13,237 bases of DNA, from NCBI GenBank assembly GCA_030645955.1, contig JAUSMR010000046.1, positions 1 to 13,237 on the forward strand, in the 5' to 3' direction. The DNA comes from Gallionella sp. Its GTDB lineage: Bacteria > Pseudomonadota > Gammaproteobacteria > Burkholderiales > Gallionellaceae. A program made the translations under genes and the position numbers. Each line of letters begins with the position of its first letter. Position 1 is the first letter of the stretch. Below are positions 1 to 8,342 of the stretch, piece by piece. The notes under the pieces are model-generated. The model was not told the origin of the DNA. It worked only from the letters and a program-made list of their open reading frames with translations, and made no database searches.

Positions 1-1
1 A

Positions 2-268
2 CCGGCGGTCCGCGAATTCGGCCTGGATGTGGAAATGGCCAACTGGCGCTCGGTCATGACGGGCAAGGATGTCCCTGCAGCGCGGCGTACCGAGATGCTG
101 GAAGCGCTGGCGCGTGCGACCGCGCATGACACCTGGCAGAAAACACTCAAGGAGAACCGGTGGTCGTCTGCGTGGTTACCGGGCAAAGACTTTGCCAGCT
201 TCCTGGAGATTGAGGTCGCCACGACGCGCCTCATGCTGTATCTGCTCAAGCTGCGGGCCTCAGTTTGA
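2..268 (+). CDS. Tripartite tricarboxylate transporter substrate-binding protein (TctC/Bug family), C-terminal part
   Basis: Only the last 88 residues are in the window; the reading frame is already open at base 2 and ends at TGA 266-268. The visible part reads like the C-terminal lobe of a Bug/TctC periplasmic binding protein: a 'VEMANWRSV' segment, a helix around 'RRTEMLEALARAT', the 'WQKTLKENRW' helix, then a 'LPGKDFASFLE' segment and a closing amphipathic helix. In this family the protein binds a small carboxylate or similar solute in the periplasm and delivers it to a TctAB-type permease, or acts as a stand-alone sensor. The ligand cannot be told from this fragment. The gene ends 62 bases before the 3' end of convergent argC, and no clear terminator lies between them. 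Family assignment is by remembered resemblance; the signal peptide and start lie outside the window. Confidence 0.75.
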   Translation, partial: PAVREFGLDVEMANWRSVMTGKDVPAARRTEMLEALARATAHDTWQKTLKENRWSSAWLPGKDFASFLEIEVATTRLMLYLLKLRASV

Positions 269-330
269 GTCTGATCACTTGGGGTTGCGCAACGCGTTGA
301 GGGCGGTGCGCGCCGGCGCTCTGATGTGCT

Positions 331-1266
331 CTAGATGCCCAGCATCAGCTTGAGGTTTTGCACGGCGGCACCGCTGGCGCCTTTGCCCAGGTTGTCCAGC
401 CGGGCTACCAGCACGGCGTGCTGAAAGTCGTCTTCCGCGCCCTGGTTGGCAAACACGCGCAACTCCATCCTGTTGGTGTCAGCCAGCGCCACGGCATCCA
501 GCTTGAGATCCGGGGTTGCGGGCTCGACGCTGACCCATTCACTGCCGGCATAGTGTTTGGCCAGCGCCTCATGCAAGTCCTGTGCTGTGGGTTGCCCCGG
601 CAGCAGGTCCAGATGCAGCGGCAATTGCACCAGCATGCCCTGTTTGAAATTGCCGACCGAGGGGATGAACACCGGGCGCCGCGTCAGGCCGGTGTACTTC
701 ATGATTTCGGGCAGGTGCTTGTGTTTCAAACCCAGTCCGTACAGCTCAAAAGCCGGCGCTTCGCCTTTTTCATAGGCCTCGATCATCGGCCGCCCGCCGC
801 CCGAATAGCCACTGACCGCGGGCAAGGTCAACGGAAAATCCCTCGGGATCAGGCCCGCATCAATGAGCGGTCGAATCAGCGCGATGGCGCCAGTGGCATA
901 GCAGCCCGGATTGGCGACCCGACGTGCTTTTGCGACCGCCTCGCCGTGCCCCTTCACCAATTCGGGAAAGCCGAACACCCAGCCCGGCGCCGTGCGGTGG
1001 GCCGTAGAGGCATCAACAATCTTGGGGCCAATCTGGCCGGTAGCCCTTGCCATATCATCAATCATTGCTACTGATTCAATAGCTGCGTCGTCGTGCAGAC
1101 AGAGCACGACCAGATCCACTTGGGACATCAGGGCGCGTTTGGCCGCCGCATTCTTGCGCAGTTCGGGGGCGATGCTGACCAGCTCGACGCCGGGCATCGC
1201 TTGCAGACGCTCCCGAATCTGAAGACCGGTGGTGCCGGCTTCGCCGTCAATGAATATCTTGTGCAT
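331..1266 (-). CDS. argC: N-acetyl-gamma-glutamyl-phosphate reductase (short type-2 form)
   Basis: 311 residues. ArgC catalyses the NADPH-dependent reduction of N-acetyl-glutamyl-5-phosphate to the semialdehyde, the third step of arginine synthesis, in the cytoplasm. The N-terminus '[17 protein letters not shown]' holds the glycine-rich Rossmann turn. The active-site cysteine is Cys122 in 'NPGCYATG'. A '[15 protein letters not shown]' segment follows, and the substrate-binding histidine region is 'KHKHLPEI' at about residues 181-188. The length and the 'DGEAGTTG' start are typical of the shorter type-2 ArgC class rather than the roughly 340-residue E. coli form. The ATG at 1264-1266 is preceded on the minus strand by a good ribosome binding site (GAGGAAGG, complement of 1274-1281). 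It is transcribed divergently from sucC, and no other arg gene is in the window. Confidence 0.93.
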   Translation of the reverse strand: MHKIFIDGEAGTTGLQIRERLQAMPGVELVSIAPELRKNAAAKRALMSQVDLVVLCLHDDAAIESVAMIDDMARATGQIGPKIVDASTAHRTAPGWVFGFPELVKGHGEAVAKARRVANPGCYATGAIALIRPLIDAGLIPRDFPLTLPAVSGYSGGGRPMIEAYEKGEAPAFELYGLGLKHKHLPEIMKYTGLTRRPVFIPSVGNFKQGMLVQLPLHLDLLPGQPTAQDLHEALAKHYAGSEWVSVEPATPDLKLDAVALADTNRMELRVFANQGAEDDFQHAVLVARLDNLGKGASGAAVQNLKLMLGI

Positions 1267-1304
1267 GTCTGAGCCTTCCTCGTCAGTTTCAATTCAGATG
1301 ACCG

Positions 1305-1328
1305 CTTGATAATTATGAATTATGCAAG
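1305..1328. promoter_or_regulatory. AT-rich imperfect palindrome in the argC-sucC divergent intergenic region
   Basis: CTTG-ATAATT (1305-1314) and AATTAT-g-CAAG (1318-1328) form an inverted repeat around a 3-base centre, with one extra base in the right arm. It is a conspicuously AT-rich patch between GC-rich genes and lies about 40 bases upstream of the argC start. It could be an operator or part of the argC promoter region. No regulator is identified. Confidence 0.3.
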
Positions 1329-1404
1329 CCGCGCGCAGTCCTCATATTGGTGCGTTGCAGCATGATACAGTCCAAGGCTGCATAGCCCAGTGCCGCCCGC
1401 AGAG

Positions 1405-1432
1405 TTGAGATGTTTTGCGGCCGGATGAAAAT
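1405..1432 (+). promoter_or_regulatory. Possible sigma-70 promoter of sucCD
   Basis: TTGAGA (1405-1410) matches the -35 consensus at five of six bases. GAAAAT (1427-1432), 16 bases further on, matches the -10 consensus at four of six. Transcription would start near 1439, leaving a leader of only about 16 bases with the GAGAGAG ribosome binding site at 1444-1450. The match is modest, and real sucCD transcription may start elsewhere. Confidence 0.25.
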
Positions 1433-1455
1433 CACCCCCTCCCGAGAGAGTCCTC

Positions 1456-2625
<1,170 letters not shown>

Positions 2626-2636
2626 GGAAAAGAATC

Positions 2637-3530
2637 ATGTCGATCCTCATCAATAAAGACACCAAAGTCATCACCCAAGGCATTACCGGCAAGACCGGTC
2701 AGTTCCACACTGAAAAGTGCCAGGAATACGCCAACGGCAAAAACTGTTTCGTCGCGGGTGTGAACCCCAAGAAAGCTGGCGAATCCATTTTTGGCATTCC
2801 AATCTTCGCCTCCGTCAAGGAAGCCGCCAAAGATACCGGCGCCACCGTGTCGGTGATTTACGTGCCACCGGCTGGTGCCGCCGCCGCCATCTGGGAAGCC
2901 GTTGAGGCGGATCTGGACCTGGCCATCTGCATCACCGAAGGCATCCCCGTGCGCGACATGCTGGAAGTGCGCAACAAAATGCGCGCCAAAGAAGCGGCTG
3001 GCGGCAAGAAGACCCTGTTGCTGGGCCCGAACTGCCCCGGTTTGATCACGCCTGACGAAATCAAGATCGGCATCATGCCCGCGCACATCCACCGCAAGGG
3101 TCGCATTGGCGTGGTCAGCCGTTCCGGTACTTTGACTTACGAAGCTGTGGCGCAGTTGACCGAAATCGGCTTGGGCCAGTCCAGCGCGGTCGGCATTGGT
3201 GGCGACCCCATCAATGGCCTCAAGCACATCGACATCATGCAAGCCTTCAATGACGACCCGGACACCGACGCCGTCATCATGATTGGCGAGATCGGCGGCC
3301 CGGACGAAGCCGAAGCGGCGCGTTGGTGCAAGCTCAACATGAAAAAACCGATCGTCGGTTTCATCGCCGGTGTGACCGCCCCTGCGGGCAAACGCATGGG
3401 CCACGCGGGTGCCTTGATCTCTGGCGGCGCCGATACGGCCGATGCCAAGCTGGCAGTGATGGAAGAGTGTGGTTTCACCATCACGCGCAATCCGTCCGAA
3501 ATGGCCAAGCTGCTCAAAGCGATGTTGTAA
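2637..3530 (+). CDS. sucD: Succinyl-CoA synthetase, alpha subunit
   Basis: 297 residues, usual for SucD. This subunit binds CoA and carries the histidine that is phosphorylated during catalysis. The N-terminal CoA-binding Rossmann domain shows 'QGITGKTG' (residues 14-21). 'GPNCPGLI' (130-137) and 'SRSGTLTYE' (161-169) are family hallmarks. The phospho-histidine is His256 in 'GKRMGHAGALI'. The start is 11 bases after the sucC stop; the ribosome binding site TAAGGA (2623-2628) includes the sucC stop codon itself, which supports translational coupling. A strong hairpin 50-85 bases downstream probably ends the operon. Confidence 0.97.
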   Translation: MSILINKDTKVITQGITGKTGQFHTEKCQEYANGKNCFVAGVNPKKAGESIFGIPIFASVKEAAKDTGATVSVIYVPPAGAAAAIWEAVEADLDLAICITEGIPVRDMLEVRNKMRAKEAAGGKKTLLLGPNCPGLITPDEIKIGIMPAHIHRKGRIGVVSRSGTLTYEAVAQLTEIGLGQSSAVGIGGDPINGLKHIDIMQAFNDDPDTDAVIMIGEIGGPDEAEAARWCKLNMKKPIVGFIAGVTAPAGKRMGHAGALISGGADTADAKLAVMEECGFTITRNPSEMAKLLKAML

Positions 3531-3581
3531 TGTGCGACGGGCGGCCTGGCCTGGGCCGCTGATTGCGGTTATCCACAATAC

Positions 3582-3620
3582 AAAGCCGGATTTCCTGAGG
3601 GACAATCCGGCTTTATTGTT
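3582..3620 (+). terminator. Terminator hairpin after sucCD
   Basis: AAAGCCGGATT (3582-3592) pairs perfectly with AATCCGGCTTT (3604-3614), an 11-bp stem with an 11-base loop, followed by the T-rich ATTGTT. ACAAT at 3575-3579 can extend the stem with ATTGT at 3615-3619. A second, shorter GC-rich hairpin (GCGGCC/GGCCGC, 3541-3559) lies just upstream, without a T tract. The symmetric A/T flanks would also allow some termination on the other strand. Confidence 0.8.
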
Positions 3621-3654
3621 TGTATGCGCATTGCATTGATAGAGAAAGACCCTC

Positions 3655-4350
3655 ATGGCAGAATTCCTCACCGCTCATTTTTGGCTTGCAGTCGGTCAGA
3701 TCATCATGATCGATATTTTGCTGGGCGGCGATAACGCCGTCGTCATTGCGCTTGCGTGCCGCCAGTTGCCGAAGCAACTTCGCCTCAAGGGCATATTGTG
3801 GGGAACGGCCGGTGCCATTGTGTTGCGCGTCATCCTCATCGCCTTCGCCTTGACCTTGCTGGCGGTGCCGTATCTGAAGCTGGTGGGTGCCGCCTTGTTG
3901 TTGTGGATTGGTGTCAAGCTGCTGGTTCCCGAGGAGGAAGGTCATTCCAACATTCAGGGCAGTGACAAGCTGTGGGCGGCGGTCAAGACCGTGATCATTG
4001 CCGACTTGGTCATGAGTATCGACAATGTGATTGCGATCGCCGGGGTGGCTACCAGCGCCGGCGGCCAGCACCAGCTGCCGCTGGTGATTTTTGGCCTTTT
4101 GGTCAGCATTCCCATCATTATTTGGGGCAGCCAGCTGGTCCTCAAGCTGATGGACCGGTTCCCGATCATCATCACGGTCGGTGGCATGTTGTTGGGCTGG
4201 ATTGCCGGCACCATGGCACACACTGACCCGGCGGTGGTGGATTTGCTGCCGCAAACAAAAGTATGGAGCTACGGTTTGGGCATTGCCGGCGCGCTGGCGG
4301 TGTTTCTTGTGGGCACGGTACTGAAAAAACGCGAGGAAACCCCGGCCTGA
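3655..4350 (+). CDS. TerC-family integral membrane protein, likely metal (Mn2+) exporter
   Basis: 231 residues, almost entirely hydrophobic, with about seven membrane segments. The two family signature motifs are present: 'LLGGDNAVVIA' (Asp26, Asn27) near the N-terminus and 'MSIDNVIAIAG' (Asp123, Asn124) at the start of the second repeat. These acidic/Asn pairs in paired helices are the proposed metal site in TerC/YkoY/Alx proteins, several of which are described as Mn2+ exporters; older annotation as 'tellurium resistance' is by name only. Gly-rich helix segments ('GGMLLGWIAGTMA') follow. The start ATG 3655 has an AGAGAAAG ribosome binding site 6-13 bases upstream. It lies after the sucCD terminator, so it is probably its own transcription unit. 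No recognisable yybP-ykoY manganese riboswitch is seen in its 124-base leader. The substrate is inferred from the family. Confidence 0.88.
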   Translation: MAEFLTAHFWLAVGQIIMIDILLGGDNAVVIALACRQLPKQLRLKGILWGTAGAIVLRVILIAFALTLLAVPYLKLVGAALLLWIGVKLLVPEEEGHSNIQGSDKLWAAVKTVIIADLVMSIDNVIAIAGVATSAGGQHQLPLVIFGLLVSIPIIIWGSQLVLKLMDRFPIIITVGGMLLGWIAGTMAHTDPAVVDLLPQTKVWSYGLGIAGALAVFLVGTVLKKREETPA

Positions 4351-4374
4351 ACAGGTGTTCTGGCAACTGCCCGA

Positions 4375-4413
4375 CCCTAGCCCCGCAAAGATGATGGTCG
4401 CAAAGGGTTAGGG
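4375..4413 (+). promoter_or_regulatory. Leader hairpin overlapping the ribosome binding site of the kinase gene
   Basis: CCCTAGCCC (4375-4383) can pair with GGGTTAGGG (4405-4413), nine pairs including one G-U, with a 21-base loop. The right arm contains the only purine-rich candidate ribosome binding site (AGGG, 4410-4413), seven bases before the GTG start. It could limit translation of the kinase or serve as a T-less terminator of the TerC gene; the sequence does not decide. Confidence 0.35.
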
Positions 4414-4420
4414 CTGGCCG

Positions 4421-6811
4421 GTGCCGAAACTCAATTCCCTTAAGTCGGCGAGCTATTGGAAATCCGACTGGTTCGTGGGCGTGGCGATGGTGATCGCCGT
4501 CGTCCTGCTCCACGCAACGACCGACTTGATTGGCGCGCTTGAGCGCCGGTTCTACGACTTTGCCAGCACCAGCGCCTCGCGCCAGCCCTCAAACCAGATT
4601 GCCGTCATTGCCATCGACGCCCAGAGCATCGCCAGCATCGGGCGCTGGCCCTGGCCGCGGGACATCCAGGCCAGACTGATTGACCAGTTGGCGGCGGCCG
4701 AGGCAAAAACCATTGTTCACACGGACTTGGTTTTTGAACCCGATACTGACCGTGGGCTGAACTTCATTCGCAAAATGAAGGACGTGTTGGCCACCACAGC
4801 CGAAGGGGGCAGCGCCCCATCCGCCACCCATGCGCAATTGACCCAGCTAGTTTCCGAGGCCGAGGCGGCGCTGGACACGGATGGCCGGCTGGCCAACAGT
4901 CTTAAGAGTGCCGCCAACGTCATCATCAATTCTGGTTCCTCAGCAGGGAAGCAGCCGAGCGAAAGCCTCGCATTCGCCGCTGCCGGGGTCGCTCACCTGA
5001 ACCTGTTGCCGGACGTGGACGGCGTCGTCCGTCAGGTGCCCCTGCTGCTGAATGACGCCGACAAAACCGTGCCTTCGATGGCGCTGCTGGCGGTCACCAG
5101 GAGCCTCAATCTGACCGTGGCCGACATCCAGCTGAATCGGGGTGATTCGGTACAAATCGGGACCCTGCGCATCAAGACGGACGGCGCAGCCCGCATGCTG
5201 CCGCAGTTCTACAAAACGCGTGACGGCAAACCAGCCTTTGCGGTGGACTCGTTTGACGATGTGCTGAGCGGGAAAATACCGGCATCCAGATACGCTGACA
5301 AGATTGTCGTCATCGGCGTCACGGCGGCGGGCGTGGGCATCCCGTTGGCCGTGCCCGGACATCCGGCTTTGTCATCGGCTGAGGCTATCGCCCACATCGC
5401 GTCCAGCATTTTGAGCGAACACTTCTTCGTCCAGCCGGCCTGGGGTTTGTGGGCCACGCTGGCGGTGCTGTTGCTGGTTGGCGCCTACCTCATCGCGCTC
5501 TTGCCGCGCCTGTCGGCGAGCACGGCCGCCATGCTCTCCCTCGGGCTCCTCCTTGCCTTGTTGGGGGCTGAGTTCGGCCTGTTGTCTGGTGCTGCCCTGT
5601 GGCTCAAAATGGTTTTGCCGGCGACACTTCTGCTGGTCGGGCATGTGGCATTGATGAGCAAACGCGTCTTGCTGACCAGGGTGGACCCGCCCAAGTCGGA
5701 GGAAGCATCGCCTGACACCGACCGGATGATGGGCCTTGCCCTGCAGGGGCAGGGCCAACTCGACATGGCGTTCGAGCGCTTGCGCCGGGTGCAGCCGGGT
5801 GATGCCGTCATGGGCGATTTGTACGCCCTTGCGCTCGACTTTGAGCGCAAGCACCAGTTCAACCAGGCCGAGGCGGTGTACCAGCACATGGCGGCCTACA
5901 ACATCGACTACAAAGACCTCAAAACCAAATTGAACCCGCTCACCCCTCTGTCAGAACCGGCCCCAACCCTTATGTTGGGGCGCTATCAGGTGGAGCGGGA
6001 ACTGGGCAAGGGCGCCATGGGAGTCGTGTACCTTGGCAAAGATCCCACCATTGGACGCATCGTGGCCATCAAAACCATGGCCTTGAGTGAAGAGTTTGCA
6101 GGCCGGGCGCTGGTGGATGCCCGTGAACGTTTTTTTCGTGAGGCCGAGACGGCGGGCCGCTTGAGGCACCAGCATATCGTCACCATTTTTGACGCAGGCG
6201 AAGACCACGGTCTGGCCTATATCGCCATGGAATTCCTCAAAGGCAAAGACTTGACGAGCTTTTGCACCATGGGCCAGTTGCTTCCGGTACCTCTTGTGCT
6301 GAGCATCGCAGCGCGTGTCGCCGAGGCACTCGGCTACGCCCACCAGCAGCATGTGGTGCACCGCGACATCAAGCCCGCCAATATCATGTTTGATCTTGAA
6401 AGCGACACGGTGACGGTGACTGACTTTGGCATCGCGCGCATCACCGATTCAAGCAGGACCAAAACTGGCCTTGTCCTGGGAACGCCGAGTTTCATGTCGC
6501 CGGAGCAGCTCGCCGGGAAAAAGGTCGATGGCCGCTCGGATCTCTATTCGCTGGGTGTCATGCTGTTTCAGATGCTCACGGGCGTGCTGCCATTCCGGGG
6601 CGATTCCATGGCCGAGTTGATGCAAAAAATTGTCAACGACGACGCGCCCGACATACGCGCCTTCCGTCAGGAACTGCCGCAAAGCCTGGCGAGCCTGGTC
6701 GCCATGTCACTCAGCAAGCCTGCGCAAGCGCGCTATCAAGACGGCGCTCGGTTTGCCAGTGACTTGCGGGCGGTATTATCGGGTGGCACCGCCATTGACC
6801 TGGAAATATAG
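4421..6811 (+). CDS. Membrane Ser/Thr protein kinase with periplasmic CHASE2 sensor domain
   Basis: 796 residues. Order of parts: a membrane helix at about 17-33; a CHASE2 extracytoplasmic sensor at about 35-335 with the typical 'GRWPWPR' (74-80); three membrane helices at about 341-360, 367-390 and 394-414; a TPR-like helical linker at about 437-500; and a C-terminal kinase at about 521-785. All kinase signatures are intact: glycine loop 'GKGAMGVV' (529-536), ATP lysine K551 in 'VAIK', catalytic loop 'HRDIKPAN' (647-654, Asp649), DFG at 668-670 and 'SPEQ' for the activation-segment end. It should phosphorylate Ser/Thr on cytoplasmic targets in response to a periplasmic signal. This arrangement (sensor first, kinase last) is the reverse of PknB-type kinases. 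GTG at 4421 is the first possible start after an in-frame TAG at 4409-4411. The phosphatase gene begins 11 bases after the stop, so they are one operon. The ligand and substrates are unknown; the FHA protein and ATPase downstream are the obvious candidates. Confidence 0.93.
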   Translation: MPKLNSLKSASYWKSDWFVGVAMVIAVVLLHATTDLIGALERRFYDFASTSASRQPSNQIAVIAIDAQSIASIGRWPWPRDIQARLIDQLAAAEAKTIVHTDLVFEPDTDRGLNFIRKMKDVLATTAEGGSAPSATHAQLTQLVSEAEAALDTDGRLANSLKSAANVIINSGSSAGKQPSESLAFAAAGVAHLNLLPDVDGVVRQVPLLLNDADKTVPSMALLAVTRSLNLTVADIQLNRGDSVQIGTLRIKTDGAARMLPQFYKTRDGKPAFAVDSFDDVLSGKIPASRYADKIVVIGVTAAGVGIPLAVPGHPALSSAEAIAHIASSILSEHFFVQPAWGLWATLAVLLLVGAYLIALLPRLSASTAAMLSLGLLLALLGAEFGLLSGAALWLKMVLPATLLLVGHVALMSKRVLLTRVDPPKSEEASPDTDRMMGLALQGQGQLDMAFERLRRVQPGDAVMGDLYALALDFERKHQFNQAEAVYQHMAAYNIDYKDLKTKLNPLTPLSEPAPTLMLGRYQVERELGKGAMGVVYLGKDPTIGRIVAIKTMALSEEFAGRALVDARERFFREAETAGRLRHQHIVTIFDAGEDHGLAYIAMEFLKGKDLTSFCTMGQLLPVPLVLSIAARVAEALGYAHQQHVVHRDIKPANIMFDLESDTVTVTDFGIARITDSSRTKTGLVLGTPSFMSPEQLAGKKVDGRSDLYSLGVMLFQMLTGVLPFRGDSMAELMQKIVNDDAPDIRAFRQELPQSLASLVAMSLSKPAQARYQDGARFASDLRAVLSGGTAIDLEI

Positions 6812-6822
6812 CCTGACCCATC

Positions 6823-7608
6823 ATGAATTACACCTTCTGTGCGCAAACTGATCCGGGCCGGATCCGGGAGAACAATGAAGACGCCGTGGCGTTTGACGAT
6901 GCCACGCACGTAGCTGTCTTGGCGGATGGCATGGGCGGGTACAACGCGGGCGAGATTGCCAGCGGCATGGCCACCGCCTTTATCAAGACGGAATTGGCCC
7001 GGTGGTTGTCTGAAGCGGGTCCGCACGCCCAAGCTGGTCAGGTCAGGCGCGCGATCGAGATTTGTGTTGACAATGCCAACCGTTCTGTTTTTAACGCATC
7101 GCACGCCAATCCCCAGTATTCGGGCATGGGCACAACCCTGGTCCTGGCCGTTTTTCAGGGCGCCACGCTGCTGTTGGGGCATGTGGGCGATTCGCGCTGT
7201 TATCGGTGGCGTGGGAATCAACTCGTGCAGATCACCAGGGACCACTCGCTCTTGCAAGAGCAGATGGACGCCGGCTTGTTGACGCGGGAGCAGGCCGCAA
7301 CATCGCCCAACAAAAACCTGGTGACCCGGGCACTGGGCGTCGAAACTGAGGTAGCGCTGGAAGTCAATGAGTATTCCGTGGAGGCCGGTGATGTCTACCT
7401 GATGTGCTCCGATGGGCTTTCTGACATGATGGACGACGCAGCGATTGCACAGATTCTGCAAAATGGATCATCGCTGGATCAAATGGCGGGAGAGCTGGTT
7501 TCCACAGCCAACGAAAAGGGCGGACGCGACAACATCACGGTGTTGTTGACGCAAGTGGCGAACAAGCAAGAGAAACGCGGTTTAATATCCAGACTACTTG
7601 GCAAATAG
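6823..7608 (+). CDS. PP2C-family (Stp1-type) Ser/Thr protein phosphatase
   Basis: 261 residues, the minimal length of bacterial PP2C enzymes, with no membrane segment. The metal-binding and catalytic motifs are all present: 'RENNED' (15-20), 'LADGMGGYNAG' with Asp35-Gly36, 'GMGTTLV' (101-107), 'HVGDSRCYRWR' (120-130), 'CSDGLSDMM' with Asp197-Gly198, and 'GGRDNITV' with Asp236-Asn237. It should use two or three Mn2+ or Mg2+ ions to hydrolyse phospho-Ser/Thr in the cytoplasm, reversing the upstream kinase. The ATG at 6823 is 11 bases after the kinase stop and has little ribosome-binding-site character, which suggests translational coupling. The adjacent kinase-phosphatase-FHA order resembles the PpkA-PppA-Fha set of type VI secretion, but no type VI genes are present here. 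Confidence 0.95.
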   Translation: MNYTFCAQTDPGRIRENNEDAVAFDDATHVAVLADGMGGYNAGEIASGMATAFIKTELARWLSEAGPHAQAGQVRRAIEICVDNANRSVFNASHANPQYSGMGTTLVLAVFQGATLLLGHVGDSRCYRWRGNQLVQITRDHSLLQEQMDAGLLTREQAATSPNKNLVTRALGVETEVALEVNEYSVEAGDVYLMCSDGLSDMMDDAAIAQILQNGSSLDQMAGELVSTANEKGGRDNITVLLTQVANKQEKRGLISRLLGK

Positions 7609-7656
7609 CAAGCTCATGAGATTTCCCATAACAAGTTTTAGGAACAGGAGTCGGTC

Positions 7657-8337
7657 ATGCCGAAAATGATCGTATCGATCGACGGTGTTGTCATCAAGGA
7701 AGTCCAGTTAACCAAGGACCGCACAACCTTGGGTCGGCGGCCCTATAACGACATCGTGATCGACAATCTGGCCGTCAGTGGCGAGCACGCTGCGGTGCAG
7801 ATGCAAGGTGGCGAAGTCTATCTGGAAGACCTGAACAGCACCAACGGCACCTATGTGAATGGCAAAGCCGCCAAGAAACAGCGGCTCCAGAACGGGGACA
7901 CCGTGGATGTGGGCAAATACAAGATCAAGTTCGTCAATGACGCTGCGAGTGATGGTTTCGAGAAGACCATGATGTACAAAGCAGGTGCTGTCGCGGCGGC
8001 ACCGGCCTTTGCGCCACCGCCGGTAATGCCTGCAATGCCTGCAAATTTTGCGGCAATTCCTGGCGCGCTGGAGTCGCTTCATGGTGCGATCAAGGTGATG
8101 TCTGGCGCTGCGGCGGGTCGCGAGGTGGCCTTGACCAAAGTCGTGACCACCATCGGCAAGCCCGGCGTGGCGGTTGCCGCCATCACCCGCCGCCAGCGCG
8201 GTTTTTTCGTCCACCATGTTGAAGGCGCGGGCAACCCGGCACTCAATGGGGCACCCATCGGGTCTGACCCGCTTGCCTTGAAGAACGGGGACCTGATTGA
8301 GCTGGCAGGTACCCAAATGCAATTTGTTCAGACCTGA
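7657..8337 (+). CDS. FHA-domain protein with a second, degenerate FHA-like C-terminal domain
   Basis: 226 residues, soluble. The N-terminal domain (about 1-95) is a textbook FHA phosphothreonine-binding fold: 'LGRRPYND' with Gly26-Arg27, 'SGEH' (41-44), and 'NSTNGTYVNG' (60-69), carrying the residues that normally contact phosphothreonine. A Pro/Ala-rich linker (about 110-135) leads to a C-terminal half with FHA-like spacing ('TTIGKPG', 'NPALNGAPI', 'LKNGDLIELAG') in which the Arg of the GR pair and the SxxH motif are missing. The second domain therefore probably does not bind phosphopeptides in the standard way. A strong ribosome binding site AGGAG (7646-7650) lies six bases before the ATG. 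It sits between the phosphatase and the assembly ATPase, so it probably reads the kinase signal and passes it to the ATPase; that link is inference. Confidence 0.92.
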   Translation: MPKMIVSIDGVVIKEVQLTKDRTTLGRRPYNDIVIDNLAVSGEHAAVQMQGGEVYLEDLNSTNGTYVNGKAAKKQRLQNGDTVDVGKYKIKFVNDAASDGFEKTMMYKAGAVAAAPAFAPPPVMPAMPANFAAIPGALESLHGAIKVMSGAAAGREVALTKVVTTIGKPGVAVAAITRRQRGFFVHHVEGAGNPALNGAPIGSDPLALKNGDLIELAGTQMQFVQT

Positions 8338-8342
8338 CGCAC

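Noticed and set aside
358..1074. Long plus-strand open frame (238 codons) opposite argC
   Set aside because: It is antisense to a full-length, motif-complete argC, with no family resemblance and a composition expected of a high-GC shadow frame.
1288..1325. ARG box (ArgR operator) before argC
   Set aside because: ATTCA and TGAAT half-sites occur but in the wrong order and spacing for an 18-bp ARG box.
3531..3654. Manganese (yybP-ykoY) riboswitch before the TerC gene
   Set aside because: The leader is mostly the sucCD terminator hairpin; the conserved internal loops of that riboswitch class are not seen.
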